Shown here piece after piece: positions 55,456-64,000 of a stretch of DNA of 64,000 bases. This DNA is from Streptomyces sp. SolWspMP-5a-2 (lineage in GTDB: Bacteria > Actinomycetota > Actinomycetes > Streptomycetales > Streptomycetaceae), in contig NZ_FMCI01000350.1 in assembly GCF_900091845.1 (NCBI RefSeq), positions 18,358 to 82,357 of the forward strand, given 5' to 3'. The notes beneath the pieces are model-generated. The model saw only the letters and a list, made by a program, of their open reading frames with translations. It had not been told where the DNA came from and made no database searches. Every line of letters begins with the position of its first letter. The stretch's first letter is position 1. The translations under genes and the position numbers were made by a program.

Positions 55456-56969
55456 GTCGCCGGGCTTCCTTCCATGACCAGGTCGAGTACGCGGTGTTCG
55501 TCGAGTTCGCGGGCGGGCGCCGTGTGGACGACGCGTCCCTCGCGGAGCACCAGGACGCGGTCGGCGAGGCCGAGCACCTCCGGCACCTCGCTGGAGACCA
55601 GCAGGACGGCGAGACCCTCGTCGGCGAGGCGCCTGATCACCGCGTACAGCTCGGCGCGGGCGCCGACGTCGACGCCCCGGGTGGGTTCGTCCAGGAGCAG
55701 GACCCGGCAGCCGCGCAGCAGCCAGCGGGCCAGGACCGCCTTCTGCTGGTTGCCGCCGGAGAGGGTGCGCACCGGCGCGGAGGGGGCGTCGGGCCGCAGG
55801 GACAGTTCGCGGGTGGCGGCCCGCGCGGCGCCGAGTTCGGCGCGGCGGTCGATCCATCCGGCGCGGGCGAAGCGGGACAGCGAGGAGACGGAGACGTTGC
55901 GGGTGACGGACTCCAGCATCAGCAGGGCCTGCGCCTTGCGCTCCTCGGGGGCGAGCCCGAGTCCGGCGCGGACGGCGGCCCGCACGCTGCCGGGCCGCAG
56001 CGCCGTCCCGTCGACGAGGACCTGGCCCGCGGTGGGCCTGCGGGCGCCGTAGACGGTCTCCAGGATCTCGGAGCGTCCCGAGCCGACCAGCCCGGCGAGC
56101 CCGACGATCTCGCCCGGCCGCACCCGCAGGTCGAGGGGGGCGAACTCGCCGTCCCTGGCCAGGCCGCGCACTTCGAGGACCGGTGGGCCCTCGGGGGCGG
56201 AGGCGGGGCGTTCGGGGAAGACGTAGGCGACGGAGCGGCCGGTCATCAGGGCCACCACGTCCCGGGTCGGCGTGGACTCGGCGGGGAGTCCGCCGGCCAC
56301 CGCGCGGCCGTCCTTGAGGACGGTGACCCGGTCGCCGATGCGGCGGATCTCCTCCAGGCGGTGCGAGATGTACACGACGGCCACGCCGTCGGCGGTGAGG
56401 TCGCCGACGATGCGGAACAGGTTGTCGACCTCGTCGGGGTCGAGGGCGGCGGACGGTTCGTCCATGACGATGAGCCGCACGTCGTGGGAGAGCGCGCGGG
56501 CCATCGACACGATTTGCCGCTGGGCGGCGGAGAGCCGGGCCACCAGCCTGCCCGGGTCGATCTCCGGGTGTCCGAGGCGCTTCAGGAGCTGGGCGGTCGA
56601 CGCCCTGGCCGCCTTGCCCCGGACGACGAAGCCCGCCGTGGTGGGTTCGTGGCCGAGGTGGACGTTCTCGGCCACCGACAGGTGCTCGACGAGGTCGAGT
56701 TCCTGGTAGATGGTGGCGATGCCGAGGCGCATGGCGGCGATGGGCGAGCGGAGGGTGACCTCCTCGCCGCGCCATCTGATGGTGCCGGTGTCGGGCTGGT
56801 GGGCACCGGCGAGGACCTTGATGAGGGTGGACTTGCCCGCCCCGTTCTGGCCGAGCAGGCAGTGCACCTCACCGGCCTGGACGTCGAGGTCGACGCCGTC
56901 GAGGGCCCGGACTCCGGGGAACGACTTGGTGATTCCGGACATGCTGAGCAGCGGTGGTTCTGGTGCCAT
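55452..56969 (-). CDS. Sugar ABC transporter ATPase with two nucleotide-binding domains (RbsA-like)
   Basis: A 505-residue CUT2-type ATPase. The N-terminal domain has Walker A GQNGAGKST (about 39-47), signature LSAAQRQ and Walker B LIVMDEPSAALD. The C-terminal domain has the degenerate Walker A GLVGSGRSE, signature LSGGNQQK and LLLDEPTRGVD. One degenerate site is normal in this family. It powers uptake of a monosaccharide or cyclitol through the next two gene products. It begins 110 bases after the ROK regulator stop. Confidence 0.94.
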   Translation of the reverse strand: MAPEPPLLSMSGITKSFPGVRALDGVDLDVQAGEVHCLLGQNGAGKSTLIKVLAGAHQPDTGTIRWRGEEVTLRSPIAAMRLGIATIYQELDLVEHLSVAENVHLGHEPTTAGFVVRGKAARASTAQLLKRLGHPEIDPGRLVARLSAAQRQIVSMARALSHDVRLIVMDEPSAALDPDEVDNLFRIVGDLTADGVAVVYISHRLEEIRRIGDRVTVLKDGRAVAGGLPAESTPTRDVVALMTGRSVAYVFPERPASAPEGPPVLEVRGLARDGEFAPLDLRVRPGEIVGLAGLVGSGRSEILETVYGARRPTAGQVLVDGTALRPGSVRAAVRAGLGLAPEERKAQALLMLESVTRNVSVSSLSRFARAGWIDRRAELGAARAATRELSLRPDAPSAPVRTLSGGNQQKAVLARWLLRGCRVLLLDEPTRGVDVGARAELYAVIRRLADEGLAVLLVSSEVPEVLGLADRVLVLREGRVVHTAPARELDEHRVLDLVMEGSPAT

Positions 56970-57079
56970 GGTGGTTCCCCTCGGCTGGCGTGCGGGCCGG
57001 TGTCAGGGCGGAGCAGGGCAGGGCAGAGCGAGGCGCTGTACGGATCGGTTCGCGCGACGGGCCGGGGACGGCCGGTCGG

Positions 57080-58270
57080 CTACGCGGGTGAGAAGAGGTG
57101 GTCGCTGATCAGTCGGGCCGCGCCGATGACTCCGGCGGAGGGCCCCAACTCCCCCAGCACGATGGGCAGGTTGCCCGTCGCGAGGGGCAGTGACTGGCGG
57201 TAGACCTGGGTGCGGATCGCGGCGAGCAGGGTGTGGCCGAGGCCGGTCACCCCGCCGCCGATCACCACCAGGCCGGGGTTGAAGAAGGAGACGAGTCCGG
57301 CGATGACCTGGCCGGTGTGGTTGCCGCCCTCGCGGATCAGGCCGAGGGCGGTGGCGTCGCCCGCGACGGCGGCCGCGGCCACGTCGGAGGCGGTCAGGGT
57401 GCCGTGGGCGGCGAGGCGGCCCGCGAGTTCCTCGGACTGCCCCTGCTGGGCCGCCTCCTGGGCGTCCCGGGCGAGGGCGGCGCCGCTGAAGTGGGCCTCC
57501 AGGCAGCCCCGGTTGCCGCAGGCGCACGGGCGCCCGTCGGGCACGGCCTGGATGTGTCCGATGTCGCCCGCGCTGCCGGTCGCCCCGCGGTGCACCTGAC
57601 CGCCGACGACGATGCCGCAGCCGATACCGGTGCCGATCTTGACGCAGAGGAAGTCGTCCACGGAACGGGCGACGCCCGCGTGCTGCTCCCCCATCGCCAT
57701 CAGGTTCACGTCGTTGTCGACCATGACCGGGCAGCCCAGTTCCTGGCTGAGCGCCTCACGGACCGGGAACCCGTCCCAGCCGGGCATGATCGGCGGGGCC
57801 ACCGGGACCCCCTCGGGGAAGCGGACCGGGCCCGGGACGCCGATCCCGGCGCCGTCGAACCCCTCGGCGAGCCCGGAGGCGCGCAACTTGGCCGCCATGG
57901 ACAGGACTTGCTCGAAGACGGCGACGGGGCCCTCACGGACGTCCATCGGCTGGTTGAGGTGTCCGAGGATCTCCAGTTCCGCGTTGGTGACGGCGACGTC
58001 GACCGAGGTCGCGCCGATGTCGACACCGAGGAACCGCAGGCCGGGGGCGAGCCGGATGTTGTGGGAGCGGCGGCCGCCGCGCGAGGCGGCGAGTCCGTCG
58101 GCCACGACGAGGCCTGTCTCCAGCAGCCGGTCCACCTCGACGGCGAGCTTGGACCGGGAGAGGTCGACCTGATCACCCAGTTGGGCGCGGGAGTTGGGAC
58201 CGCCGTCGCGCAACAGGGTGAGCAGTCGGGCCTGATGGGCGTTCGCGGGCCGTGCCGTCATGCGTCTCAC
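57080..58270 (-). CDS. ROK-family transcriptional regulator
   Basis: A 396-residue repressor with an N-terminal winged helix (NSRAQLGDQVDLSRSKLAVEVDRL, about residues 25-48) and a sugar-kinase-like C-terminal domain. The latter has LGVDIGATSVDVAV, GIGVPGPV, DNDVNLMAMGE and the zinc motif CACGNRGCLEAH (about 265). It likely controls the adjacent ABC/dehydrogenase operon in response to the imported sugar. GTG 58270 is five bases after GGGGAGGGG; ATG 58261 is possible. The kinase-type catalytic aspartate is kept, so sugar binding is likely. Confidence 0.92.
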   Translation of the reverse strand: MRRMTARPANAHQARLLTLLRDGGPNSRAQLGDQVDLSRSKLAVEVDRLLETGLVVADGLAASRGGRRSHNIRLAPGLRFLGVDIGATSVDVAVTNAELEILGHLNQPMDVREGPVAVFEQVLSMAAKLRASGLAEGFDGAGIGVPGPVRFPEGVPVAPPIMPGWDGFPVREALSQELGCPVMVDNDVNLMAMGEQHAGVARSVDDFLCVKIGTGIGCGIVVGGQVHRGATGSAGDIGHIQAVPDGRPCACGNRGCLEAHFSGAALARDAQEAAQQGQSEELAGRLAAHGTLTASDVAAAAVAGDATALGLIREGGNHTGQVIAGLVSFFNPGLVVIGGGVTGLGHTLLAAIRTQVYRQSLPLATGNLPIVLGELGPSAGVIGAARLISDHLFSPA

Positions 58271-58461
58271 TGACCCCTCCCCGCCTCAACCGGCCTACCG
58301 CGTTCGGGCTTTCGAGGGGAACGTAGCAGCGCCCGCCGAACCTGGGAAGAAGCTGTGCACGAATCACCGTCGACTTTCTCCTTTCACAGGACAAAGGGCG
58401 GCGCGGTGAACCGGAAGCCGTCCGGCGGCGGAGCGGCGGGCAACGGGCGGCTCACCAGGCG

Positions 58462-59139
58462 CTAAACGGCGGGGCGTTCGTGGTAGGTGCGGCGGGTGTG
58501 CTCGGTGTGCTCGCGCATCAGCTCCGTCGCCCGGGTCTCGTCACGGTCCGCGATGGCCGCGATCAGGGCGCGGTGCTCGATCCAGGACTGCTCGCCGCGC
58601 TGCCGGGCCACCGGTGTGTAGTACCAGCGCACCCGCCGGTCGACCTGCGCGGCCAGCTCGGCGAGGACCGCGTTCCCGGCCAGCTCCATGATCGCGCCGT
58701 GGAAGCGGGCGTTGACGGCGACGGCGGTGTCCACGTCGTCGTCGGCGACGGCCCGCTCGCCCTCGGCGCAGAGCGCGGTCAGCGCGGCGATTCCGGCGCT
58801 GCCCGCGTTGGCGGCGGCGAGCCGGGCCGCCTCCGCCTCCAACAGGGTGCGGACGGTGAGGAGTTGGTCGGCCTCCGCCTCCGTCGGCTCGTGCACGAAG
58901 GCGCCCTGGGCGGGCCGCAGATCGACCCACCCCTCGGTGTTGAGGCGCTGGAGCGCCTCGCGCACCGGCTGCCGGGAGACCCCGAGATGGCCCGCGAGTT
59001 CGCTCTCCACCAGGTGCTGGCCGGGCCGCAGGGCGCGGGTGGTGATCAGTTCGAGCAGCGCCTCGTAGACCCGGTCGCGCAGCGGGCCGGGCCGTTCGAG
59101 CCGGGGCACCGCGCCCTGCGGCAGTCCTGACGACAACAT
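58462..59139 (-). CDS. FCD-domain GntR regulator
   Basis: A 225-residue regulator. The winged helix (about 20-80) has LRDRVYEALLELITTRALRPGQHLVESELAGHLGVSRQPVREAL; the all-helical FCD ligand domain (about 95-215) has LLEAEAARLAA, NARFHGAIMELAGN, and the metal-binding ligands Asp/His/His in that segment and in EHRALIAAI. Ligands are usually small organic acids. Its promoter region carries bases related to the dyads at 29.67 and 61.95 kb, so it is the best candidate regulator of the oxalate/formate genes (inference). Confidence 0.92.
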   Translation of the reverse strand: MLSSGLPQGAVPRLERPGPLRDRVYEALLELITTRALRPGQHLVESELAGHLGVSRQPVREALQRLNTEGWVDLRPAQGAFVHEPTEAEADQLLTVRTLLEAEAARLAAANAGSAGIAALTALCAEGERAVADDDVDTAVAVNARFHGAIMELAGNAVLAELAAQVDRRVRWYYTPVARQRGEQSWIEHRALIAAIADRDETRATELMREHTEHTRRTYHERPAV

Positions 59140-59186
59140 CGGTCGGTCCCCTCCTGGGCAGTGCGGGACGCCAGCGGCCGGAAAGC

Positions 59187-59218
59187 CAGTATGGATTGTC
59201 TTTCGTCTACAGTCTACG
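59187..59218. promoter_or_regulatory. Probable GntR operator upstream of its own gene
   Basis: The segment CAGTATGGATTGTC followed by TTTCGTCTACAGTCTAC shares CAGTAT, TTTCGTC and ACAGT with the sites at 29667 and 61950. It lies between the GntR gene and the convergently arranged end of the FabH-like gene, 48-79 bases upstream of the GntR start. Confidence 0.55.
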
Positions 59219-59277
59219 GCCCGCCTTGACCCGCCCGACCGCCCGCCGACCCCGTCGTCCCGCGAGGAAACCCCAGG

Positions 59278-60216
59278 TCAGGGGCAGCGGACGACCTGCC
59301 CCGCGTAGGACAGGTTGCCGCCGAAGCCGAACAGCAGGACCGGGTCGCCGGTGGCGAGCGCGCCCTGTTCGACGAGCTTCGAGAAGGCCATCGGGATGCT
59401 CGCCGCCGAGGTGTTGCCGGAGTCGACGACGTCCCGCGCGACGACCGCGTTGACGGCGCCGATCTTCTCCGCGAGCGGCTCGATGATCCGCAGGTTGGCC
59501 TGGTGCAGGACGACCCCGGCCAGCTCCTCGGGGGTGAGCCCGGCCCGCTCGACGGCCTTGCGGGCGATGGCGGGGAGCTGGGTGGTGGCCCAGCGGTAGA
59601 CGCTCTGCCCCTCCTGCGCGAACCGGGAGGGCGTGCCCTCGATCCGCACGGCGTGGCCCATCTCGGGCACCGAGCCCCACAGCACCGGGCCGATGCCGGG
59701 CCCGTCGGACGCCTCGACGACGGCGGCGCCCGCGCCGTCCCCGACCAGCACGCAGGTGGTGCGGTCGGTCCAGTCGGTGATGTCGGTCATCTTGTCGGCG
59801 CCGATGACCAGGGCGCGGGTGGCGGCGCCCGCCCGCAGGGTGTGGTCGGCGGTGGCCAGCGCGTGGGTGAAGCCCGCGCAGACCACGTTGACGTCCATGG
59901 CGGCGGGCGAGGGGATGCCGAGCCGGTGGGCGACCCGCGCGGCCATGTTGGGCGAGCGGTCCACGGCCGTGGAGGTGGCGACCAGCACCAGGTCGATGTC
60001 GGCGGGTTCGATGCCCGCCGCCGCGAGGGCCTTCGCACCGGCGTGCGCGGCCAGCTCGTCGACCGGCTCGTCGGGTCCCGCGACATGCCGCGTGCGGATG
60101 CCCACCCGGGTGGTGATCCACTCGTCGCTGGTGTCGACCAGGCCCGCCAGGTCCTTGTTGGTGAGCACCTTGGCGGGCTGGTAGTGGCCGACGGCGGCGA
60201 TGCGCGAGCCGTTCAT
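59278..60216 (-). CDS. Ketoacyl-ACP synthase III (FabH-like)
   Basis: A 312-residue thiolase-fold condensing enzyme. The catalytic triad is visible: Cys113 in VVCAGFTHAL, His in VLHQANLRI (about 243) and Asn in SGNTSAAS (about 273). The N-terminal DTSDEWITTRVGIRTRH is the FabH signature. It would start fatty-acid or polyketide chains from an acyl-CoA and malonyl-ACP. It stands alone, not in the fab operon, so it is a paralogue; a link to formyl- or other short CoA esters from the surrounding genes is only speculation. Confidence 0.93.
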   Translation of the reverse strand: MNGSRIAAVGHYQPAKVLTNKDLAGLVDTSDEWITTRVGIRTRHVAGPDEPVDELAAHAGAKALAAAGIEPADIDLVLVATSTAVDRSPNMAARVAHRLGIPSPAAMDVNVVCAGFTHALATADHTLRAGAATRALVIGADKMTDITDWTDRTTCVLVGDGAGAAVVEASDGPGIGPVLWGSVPEMGHAVRIEGTPSRFAQEGQSVYRWATTQLPAIARKAVERAGLTPEELAGVVLHQANLRIIEPLAEKIGAVNAVVARDVVDSGNTSAASIPMAFSKLVEQGALATGDPVLLFGFGGNLSYAGQVVRCP

Positions 60217-60380
60217 TGGGGGATCCCCTTCACTGCCTGGGTAGCGGGATCCACCAGTCTGATCAGTGACTCACGGGTACGACGGCGGGTGAGCCGACAG
60301 GAAACAGCAGCCCACGTTGTCGGCTTCTGTCAGACCCTCGGACGTCCGCGCACCGTCCGAACAGGCACCCGGAACACGGG

Positions 60381-60515
60381 TCACCCGGTGAACAGCTGGG
60401 TGACCTTCCGCACCAGTTCGTAGAGACCGTAGGCGAGCGGCACGCCGACCCACACCCAGGCCAGCGCGATCAGCCACCGCCGGTCAGGCGGACTCTGGCT
60501 GCTGTCGTTCGACAT
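60381..60515 (-). CDS. Small membrane subunit of the MFS transporter
   Basis: A 44-residue protein: MSNDSSQSPPDRR, one membrane helix WLIALAWVWVGVPLAYGLYE and a basic tail LVRKVTQLFTG. It matches the family described as MFS transporter small subunit, found after OFA-type transporters in actinobacteria. AAGGAGG lies upstream, and the ATG at 60515 is inside the last codons of the MFS gene (32-base overlap, different frame), so it is translated with it. Confidence 0.85.
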   Translation of the reverse strand: MSNDSSQSPPDRRWLIALAWVWVGVPLAYGLYELVRKVTQLFTG

Positions 60516-61815
60516 CGGCGGCCTCCTTCGGGGCGGGCACGTGGTGACGGGGGTCGACGGGCCTGACGAGTTCGTTGGCGACGAAGCCGACGACCAGCAG
60601 GCCGATCATGATGACCAGGGAGAGGCCGTAGAGCGAGGCGCCGTGCCGTCCCGCGGCCTCCTGGCGGTCGGCGATCCAGTTCACGATCAGCGGTCCGAGG
60701 ACGCCGGCCGTGGACCAGGCGGTGAGCAGCCGCCCGTGGATGGCGCCGACCTGGTAGGTGCCGAAGAGGTCCTTCAGATAGGCGGGGATGGTCGCGAAGC
60801 CGCCGCCGTAGAAGGAGAGGATGACCAGCGCGCAGAGCACGAACAGCGGCTTGGAGGCGTCCCCGAACAGGGCGATCAGGGCGTACATGACGGCGCCGAA
60901 GCCCAGGTAGACGCGGTAGATGTTCTTGCGTCCGATGAGGTCGGAGGTGGACGACCAGCCGATGCGGCCCGCCATGTTCGCGGCGGACAGCAGGGCGACG
61001 AAGCCCGCGGCGGCCGAGACCGAGACCGGGGTGGAGGTGTCCGCGAAGAAGTCCGTGATCATCGGGGCGGCCTTCTCCAGGATGCCGATGCCCGCCGTCA
61101 CGTTCATGCAGAGCACCACCCACAGGCACCAGAACTGCGGGGTGCGGACGGCGCTGCGGGCGGAGACCTGCGGTCCGGCCAGGACGCTCGGGGCGCCCGC
61201 CACCGGCCGCTCGCCGCGCGGGACCCGGATCAGGAGCACGCCGAGGGACATGAACGCGGCGTAGGCGAGTCCGTGCACCAGGAAGGCGAGCGCGATCCCG
61301 GAGCTGTCGGCGCCGAAGGACTCCAGCATCTGGGTGGACCAGGGCGAGGCGATGAGGGCGCCGCCGCCGAAGCCCATGATCGCGATGCCGGTGGCCATGC
61401 CGGGGCGGTCGGGGAACCACTTGATCAGGGTGGAGACCGGCGAGATGTAGCCGATGCCCAGGCCGATCCCGCCGACGAAGCCGTAGCCGAGGACGATCAG
61501 CCAGTACTGCTCGGTGGCGGCGCCGAGCGCGGAGATCAGGAACCCGGAGGAGAAGCAGACCAGGGAGACCGTCATGGCCCAGCGCGGCCCGTTGCGCTCC
61601 ACGAGGGTGCCGCCGAACGCGGCGGACAGGCCCAGCATGACGATGGCGAGCTGGAAGGGCAGCGCGCTCTGCGTGCCGCTGAGACCGAGGGAGGACTCCA
61701 GGGGCGGCTTGAAGACGCTCCAGGCGTAGGCCTGCCCGATGGAGAGGTGGACGGAGAGGGCGGCGGGCGGAACGAGCCACCGGCTCCAGCCGGCGGGGGC
61801 GACGGGGGGACTCAT
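60484..61815 (-). CDS. Oxalate/formate-antiporter-type MFS transporter
   Basis: A 443-residue 12-helix transporter of the OFA family. Motifs: LSIGQAYAWSVFKPPLE in helix 1, GTLVERNGPRWAM after helix 2, WFPDRPGMATGIAIMGFGGGALI in helix 5, MAGRIGWSSTSDLIGRKN after helix 8 and VGAIHGRLLTAWSTAGVLGPLIV in helix 11. It likely moves oxalate, formate or another small carboxylate. It is divergent from the PanE-like gene with a GntR-type dyad between, and is followed by the small subunit. Confidence 0.92.
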   Translation of the reverse strand: MSPPVAPAGWSRWLVPPAALSVHLSIGQAYAWSVFKPPLESSLGLSGTQSALPFQLAIVMLGLSAAFGGTLVERNGPRWAMTVSLVCFSSGFLISALGAATEQYWLIVLGYGFVGGIGLGIGYISPVSTLIKWFPDRPGMATGIAIMGFGGGALIASPWSTQMLESFGADSSGIALAFLVHGLAYAAFMSLGVLLIRVPRGERPVAGAPSVLAGPQVSARSAVRTPQFWCLWVVLCMNVTAGIGILEKAAPMITDFFADTSTPVSVSAAAGFVALLSAANMAGRIGWSSTSDLIGRKNIYRVYLGFGAVMYALIALFGDASKPLFVLCALVILSFYGGGFATIPAYLKDLFGTYQVGAIHGRLLTAWSTAGVLGPLIVNWIADRQEAAGRHGASLYGLSLVIMIGLLVVGFVANELVRPVDPRHHVPAPKEAADVERQQPESA

Positions 61816-61949
61816 GATCCCGGACGGTAGGCAGTGGGCGCGGAGTTGAGAACCCACCCCGCCGCTCGCGTGCGACGAACGGTATGCGGGGCGCGACGAA
61901 CGGTCCGTCCGACCGGTTTCCGGACCGCGCCCTTGTCACCTCAACTTCC

Positions 61950-61965
61950 ATACTGTAGACAGTAT
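61950..61965. promoter_or_regulatory. GntR-type operator (ATACTGTAGACAGTAT)
   Basis: A palindrome with seven-base arms and two central bases in the divergent region between the MFS gene (minus) and the PanE-like gene (plus). The adjoining ACAGTATTTCGTCGAC (61960-61973) nearly repeats the interior of the 29667 operator. Confidence 0.75.
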
Positions 61966-62019
61966 TTCGTCGACCTTCGACAGTTCCTCGGTACGCTCGA
62001 CCGGACGGAGCTTCCTCGC

Positions 62020-63012
62020 ATGAGAGTCGCAGTCCTCGGAGCCGGTGCGATCGGCGCCTATGTCGGTGCCGCGCTCCACCGCGGCGGCGCCGACGTCCAT
62101 CTCGTCGCCCGCGGCCCGCATCTGGCGGCCATGCGGCAGCACGGAGTCCGGGTGCGCAGCCCGCGCGGCGACTTCACCGCGCGTCCCCGTGCCACCGACG
62201 ACCCGGCCTCGATCGGCCCGGTCGACTACGTCTTCCTCGGCCTCAAGGCCCACGCGTACGCGGCGTGCGGGCCGCTGATCGCGCCGCTGCTGCACGACTC
62301 CACGGCGGTGGTGGCCGCGCAGAACGGCATCCCCTGGTGGTACTTCCACCGGCACGGCGGCCCGCACGACGGCCGGCGCGTGGAGAGCGTCGACCCGGGC
62401 GGCGCGGTCAGCGCGGTGCTCGCGCCCGAACGGGCCGTCGGCTGCGTGGTGTACGCGGCGACCGAACTCGAATCCCCGGGCGTGGTACGGCATGTGGAGG
62501 GGACCCGGTTCTCCGTCGGCGAGCCGGACCGCGGCCGCTCCGCGCGCTGCCTGCGGTTCGCCGAGGCGATGCGGGCCGGGGGCCTGAAGTGCCCGGTCGA
62601 GGCCGACCTGCGGGACGACGTCTGGCTGAAGCTGCTGGGCAACGTCTCCCTCAACCCGGTCAGCGCGCTCACCCGGGCGACCCTGCGCCAGATGTGCCTG
62701 CACGACGGCACCCGCGCGGTGATCGCCGCGATGATGACGGAGACGCTGGCCGTCGCGGAGGCCCTCGGCTGCACGGTCCCGGTCTCCGTGGAGCGGCGGC
62801 TCACGGGCGCCGAGCGGGTCGGCGACCACCGCACGTCCACGCTCCAGGACCTGGAGCGCGGGCGGCCGCTCGAACTGGACGTGCTCCTCGTGGCCGTCGT
62901 CGAACTGGCGGAGGTCACCGGCGTCCCGGTCCCGGCCCTGCGGACCGTGCACGCCCTCTCCGACCTGCTGGCACGGCGGAGCGCGGCCGGTCCCGGGGGT
63001 GCGGGACAATGA
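62020..63012 (+). CDS. 2-dehydropantoate 2-reductase-family protein (PanE-like)
   Basis: A 330-residue NADP-dependent reductase with two domains. The Rossmann motif is VAVLGAGAIGAYVGAAL (residues 3-19), the NADP-binding basic word is LVARGPHL, and the C-terminal domain has the lysine in WLKLLGNVSLNPVSALT (about 205) with ELDVLL. PanE reduces ketopantoate, but many actinobacterial paralogues act on other 2-oxo acids. Next to oxalate/formate genes it may reduce glyoxylate- or oxaloacetate-like compounds (inference). ATG 62020 has GGAG nine bases upstream. Confidence 0.88.
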   Translation: MRVAVLGAGAIGAYVGAALHRGGADVHLVARGPHLAAMRQHGVRVRSPRGDFTARPRATDDPASIGPVDYVFLGLKAHAYAACGPLIAPLLHDSTAVVAAQNGIPWWYFHRHGGPHDGRRVESVDPGGAVSAVLAPERAVGCVVYAATELESPGVVRHVEGTRFSVGEPDRGRSARCLRFAEAMRAGGLKCPVEADLRDDVWLKLLGNVSLNPVSALTRATLRQMCLHDGTRAVIAAMMTETLAVAEALGCTVPVSVERRLTGAERVGDHRTSTLQDLERGRPLELDVLLVAVVELAEVTGVPVPALRTVHALSDLLARRSAAGPGGAGQ

Positions 63013-63097
63013 GGTCGTGAGGGCCACCCCCGCCGCCCGGCGGTCCGGGGCCCGCGGGGGCGTACCGACACCTACAGGACCGGGACTGGGGCGCGAC

Positions 63098-63943
63098 ATG
63101 GGACGAGTCACGGAACGACGCAAGGTGATCCGCATCAGGGACGGCGCCGTCTCGGCCCGCCCGGACACCCTCGTCGCCGAGGAGCCGCTGGAGATCAGGC
63201 TGAACGGGAAGCCGCTCGCCATCACCATGCGCACACCCGGCGACGACTTCGCGCTCGCCGCGGGGTTCCTGGTCAGCGAGGGCGTGCTCGCGAGCGACGA
63301 CGACCTGCAGAGCATCGTCTACTGCGCGGGCGCGACGGTCGACGGATCGAACTCCTACAACGTGGTGGACGTGCGGACCGCGCCGGACGTGGTGATCCCG
63401 GACATCACGCTGGAGCGGAACGTCTACACCACCTCGTCCTGCGGCCTGTGCGGCAAGGCCAGCCTGGACGCGGTGCGCACGACGGCCCGCTGGCCGATCG
63501 CCGACACTCCCCCGGTCCGGGTCGACCCCGACCTGCTCGCGCTCCTGCCCGACCGGCTGCGGGCCGCGCAGCGCGTCTTCGACCGGACCGGCGGCCTGCA
63601 CGCGGCGGCGCTGTTCTCGGAGAGCGGCGAGCTGCTGGACGTCCGGGAGGACGTGGGGCGGCACAACGCGGTCGACAAGCTGGTCGGCCGGGCGCTGCAG
63701 AGCGGCGGGCTGCCGCTGTCGCGGGCGCTGCTGCTGGTCTCGGGCCGGGCCTCGTTCGAGCTGGCGCAGAAGGCGGTGATGGCCGGGATCCCGGTCCTCG
63801 CGGCGGTCTCGGCGCCGTCGTCGCTGGCGGTCGACCTGGCGGCGGAGACCGGGCTGACCCTGGTGGGGTTCCTGCGGGGCAGCTCGATGAACGTGTACGC
63901 GGGCGAGGACCGGGTCGTCCTGCGGACCGCGGCCCAGGCCTGA
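63098..63943 (+). CDS. fdhD: Formate dehydrogenase accessory sulfurtransferase
   Basis: A 281-residue FdhD protein, which passes sulfur from a cysteine desulfurase to the molybdenum cofactor of formate dehydrogenase. The active-site pair is Cys115 and Cys118 in SSCGLCGKASLD. Other family words are EEPLEIRLNGKPLAITMRTPGDD, HAAALFSESGELLDVREDVGRHNAVDKLVG and GRASFELAQKA. I chose ATG 63098; an in-frame GTG-side extension overlaps the PanE-like gene end. It is 85 bases after that gene on the same strand. The last 57 bases of the window hold no gene; formate dehydrogenase itself would be expected nearby. Confidence 0.95.
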   Translation: MGRVTERRKVIRIRDGAVSARPDTLVAEEPLEIRLNGKPLAITMRTPGDDFALAAGFLVSEGVLASDDDLQSIVYCAGATVDGSNSYNVVDVRTAPDVVIPDITLERNVYTTSSCGLCGKASLDAVRTTARWPIADTPPVRVDPDLLALLPDRLRAAQRVFDRTGGLHAAALFSESGELLDVREDVGRHNAVDKLVGRALQSGGLPLSRALLLVSGRASFELAQKAVMAGIPVLAAVSAPSSLAVDLAAETGLTLVGFLRGSSMNVYAGEDRVVLRTAAQA

Positions 63944-64000
63944 CGGTCCCCGCGCGCGGCACGGCGGCGGGGTCCCGGGCGGCGGGGAGCGCCCCCTGCG

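Overview
The window is about 72% GC with strong third-position GC bias, GTG starts, Tat-type signals and many DUF574/TerD/BlaI/FCD-GntR/ROK regulators. This is chromosomal DNA of a Streptomyces or a very close relative. Almost every base is in a recognisable gene or a short control region; long antisense frames are GC shadows and are left out.

Layout, left to right. 0-8 kb: a DUF2075 gene cut by the window edge, then a beta-glucan locus on the minus strand (lipoprotein binding protein, two ABC permeases, GH1 beta-glucosidase, secreted GH16). 8-10 kb: an elongation factor G paralogue with a possible leader peptide. 10.5-18 kb: a stress block with TerB, TerD, a TatA-like protein and a BlaI/M56 (BlaR1-like) regulator pair. 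Three almost identical CTAC-N6-GTAG dyads tie these genes into one predicted BlaI regulon. Two CNNM/HlyC-type membrane proteins and an acyltransferase lie between them. 18-23.7 kb: an NmtR-type nickel/cobalt repressor with a divergent MFS exporter, a DUF574 methyltransferase, an M24 peptidase-like protein, proline iminopeptidase and a small secreted protein. 23.7-26.8 kb: a lower-GC patch with a GmrSD-type (DUF262-HNH-RAMA) restriction protein, a transposase remnant and tRNA-Leu(GAG).

27-38 kb is an oxalate catabolism locus. It holds an oxalyl-CoA decarboxylase-like enzyme, a very clear formyl-CoA:oxalate CoA-transferase, an NDP-forming acyl-CoA ligase, two oxalate/formate-type MFS transporters and divergent sucCD-like genes. 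At 58.4-64 kb lie an FCD-GntR regulator, another oxalate/formate-type MFS with its small subunit, a PanE-like reductase and fdhD. Related operator sequences at 29.67, 59.19 and 61.95 kb suggest one regulon that takes oxalate to formate and then to formate dehydrogenase.

38-58 kb is one long minus-strand gene train. From its promoter side it runs ROK regulator, ribose-type ABC transporter, Gfo/Idh/MocA dehydrogenase, TIM-barrel isomerase, secreted PQQ-type sugar dehydrogenase and ThuA/3-keto-disaccharide hydrolase. These make a plausible 3-keto-sugar pathway. It is followed by a tightly overlapping Ebo metabolite-traffic cluster: inositol-3-phosphate synthase-like cyclase, UbiA prenyltransferase, TIM barrel, EboA, TatD-like EboB, EboE and the phosphodiesterase EboF. 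The Ebo cluster is the most interesting unit because its product in actinomycetes is not known to me and a MIPS-type cyclase occupies the usual sugar-phosphate-cyclase slot.

Four genes (sucC-like, first oxalate MFS, and two TIM-barrel isomerases) each carry a one-base frame change in a G/C-rich run. Either they are decaying or the assembly has homopolymer errors; raw reads would decide.
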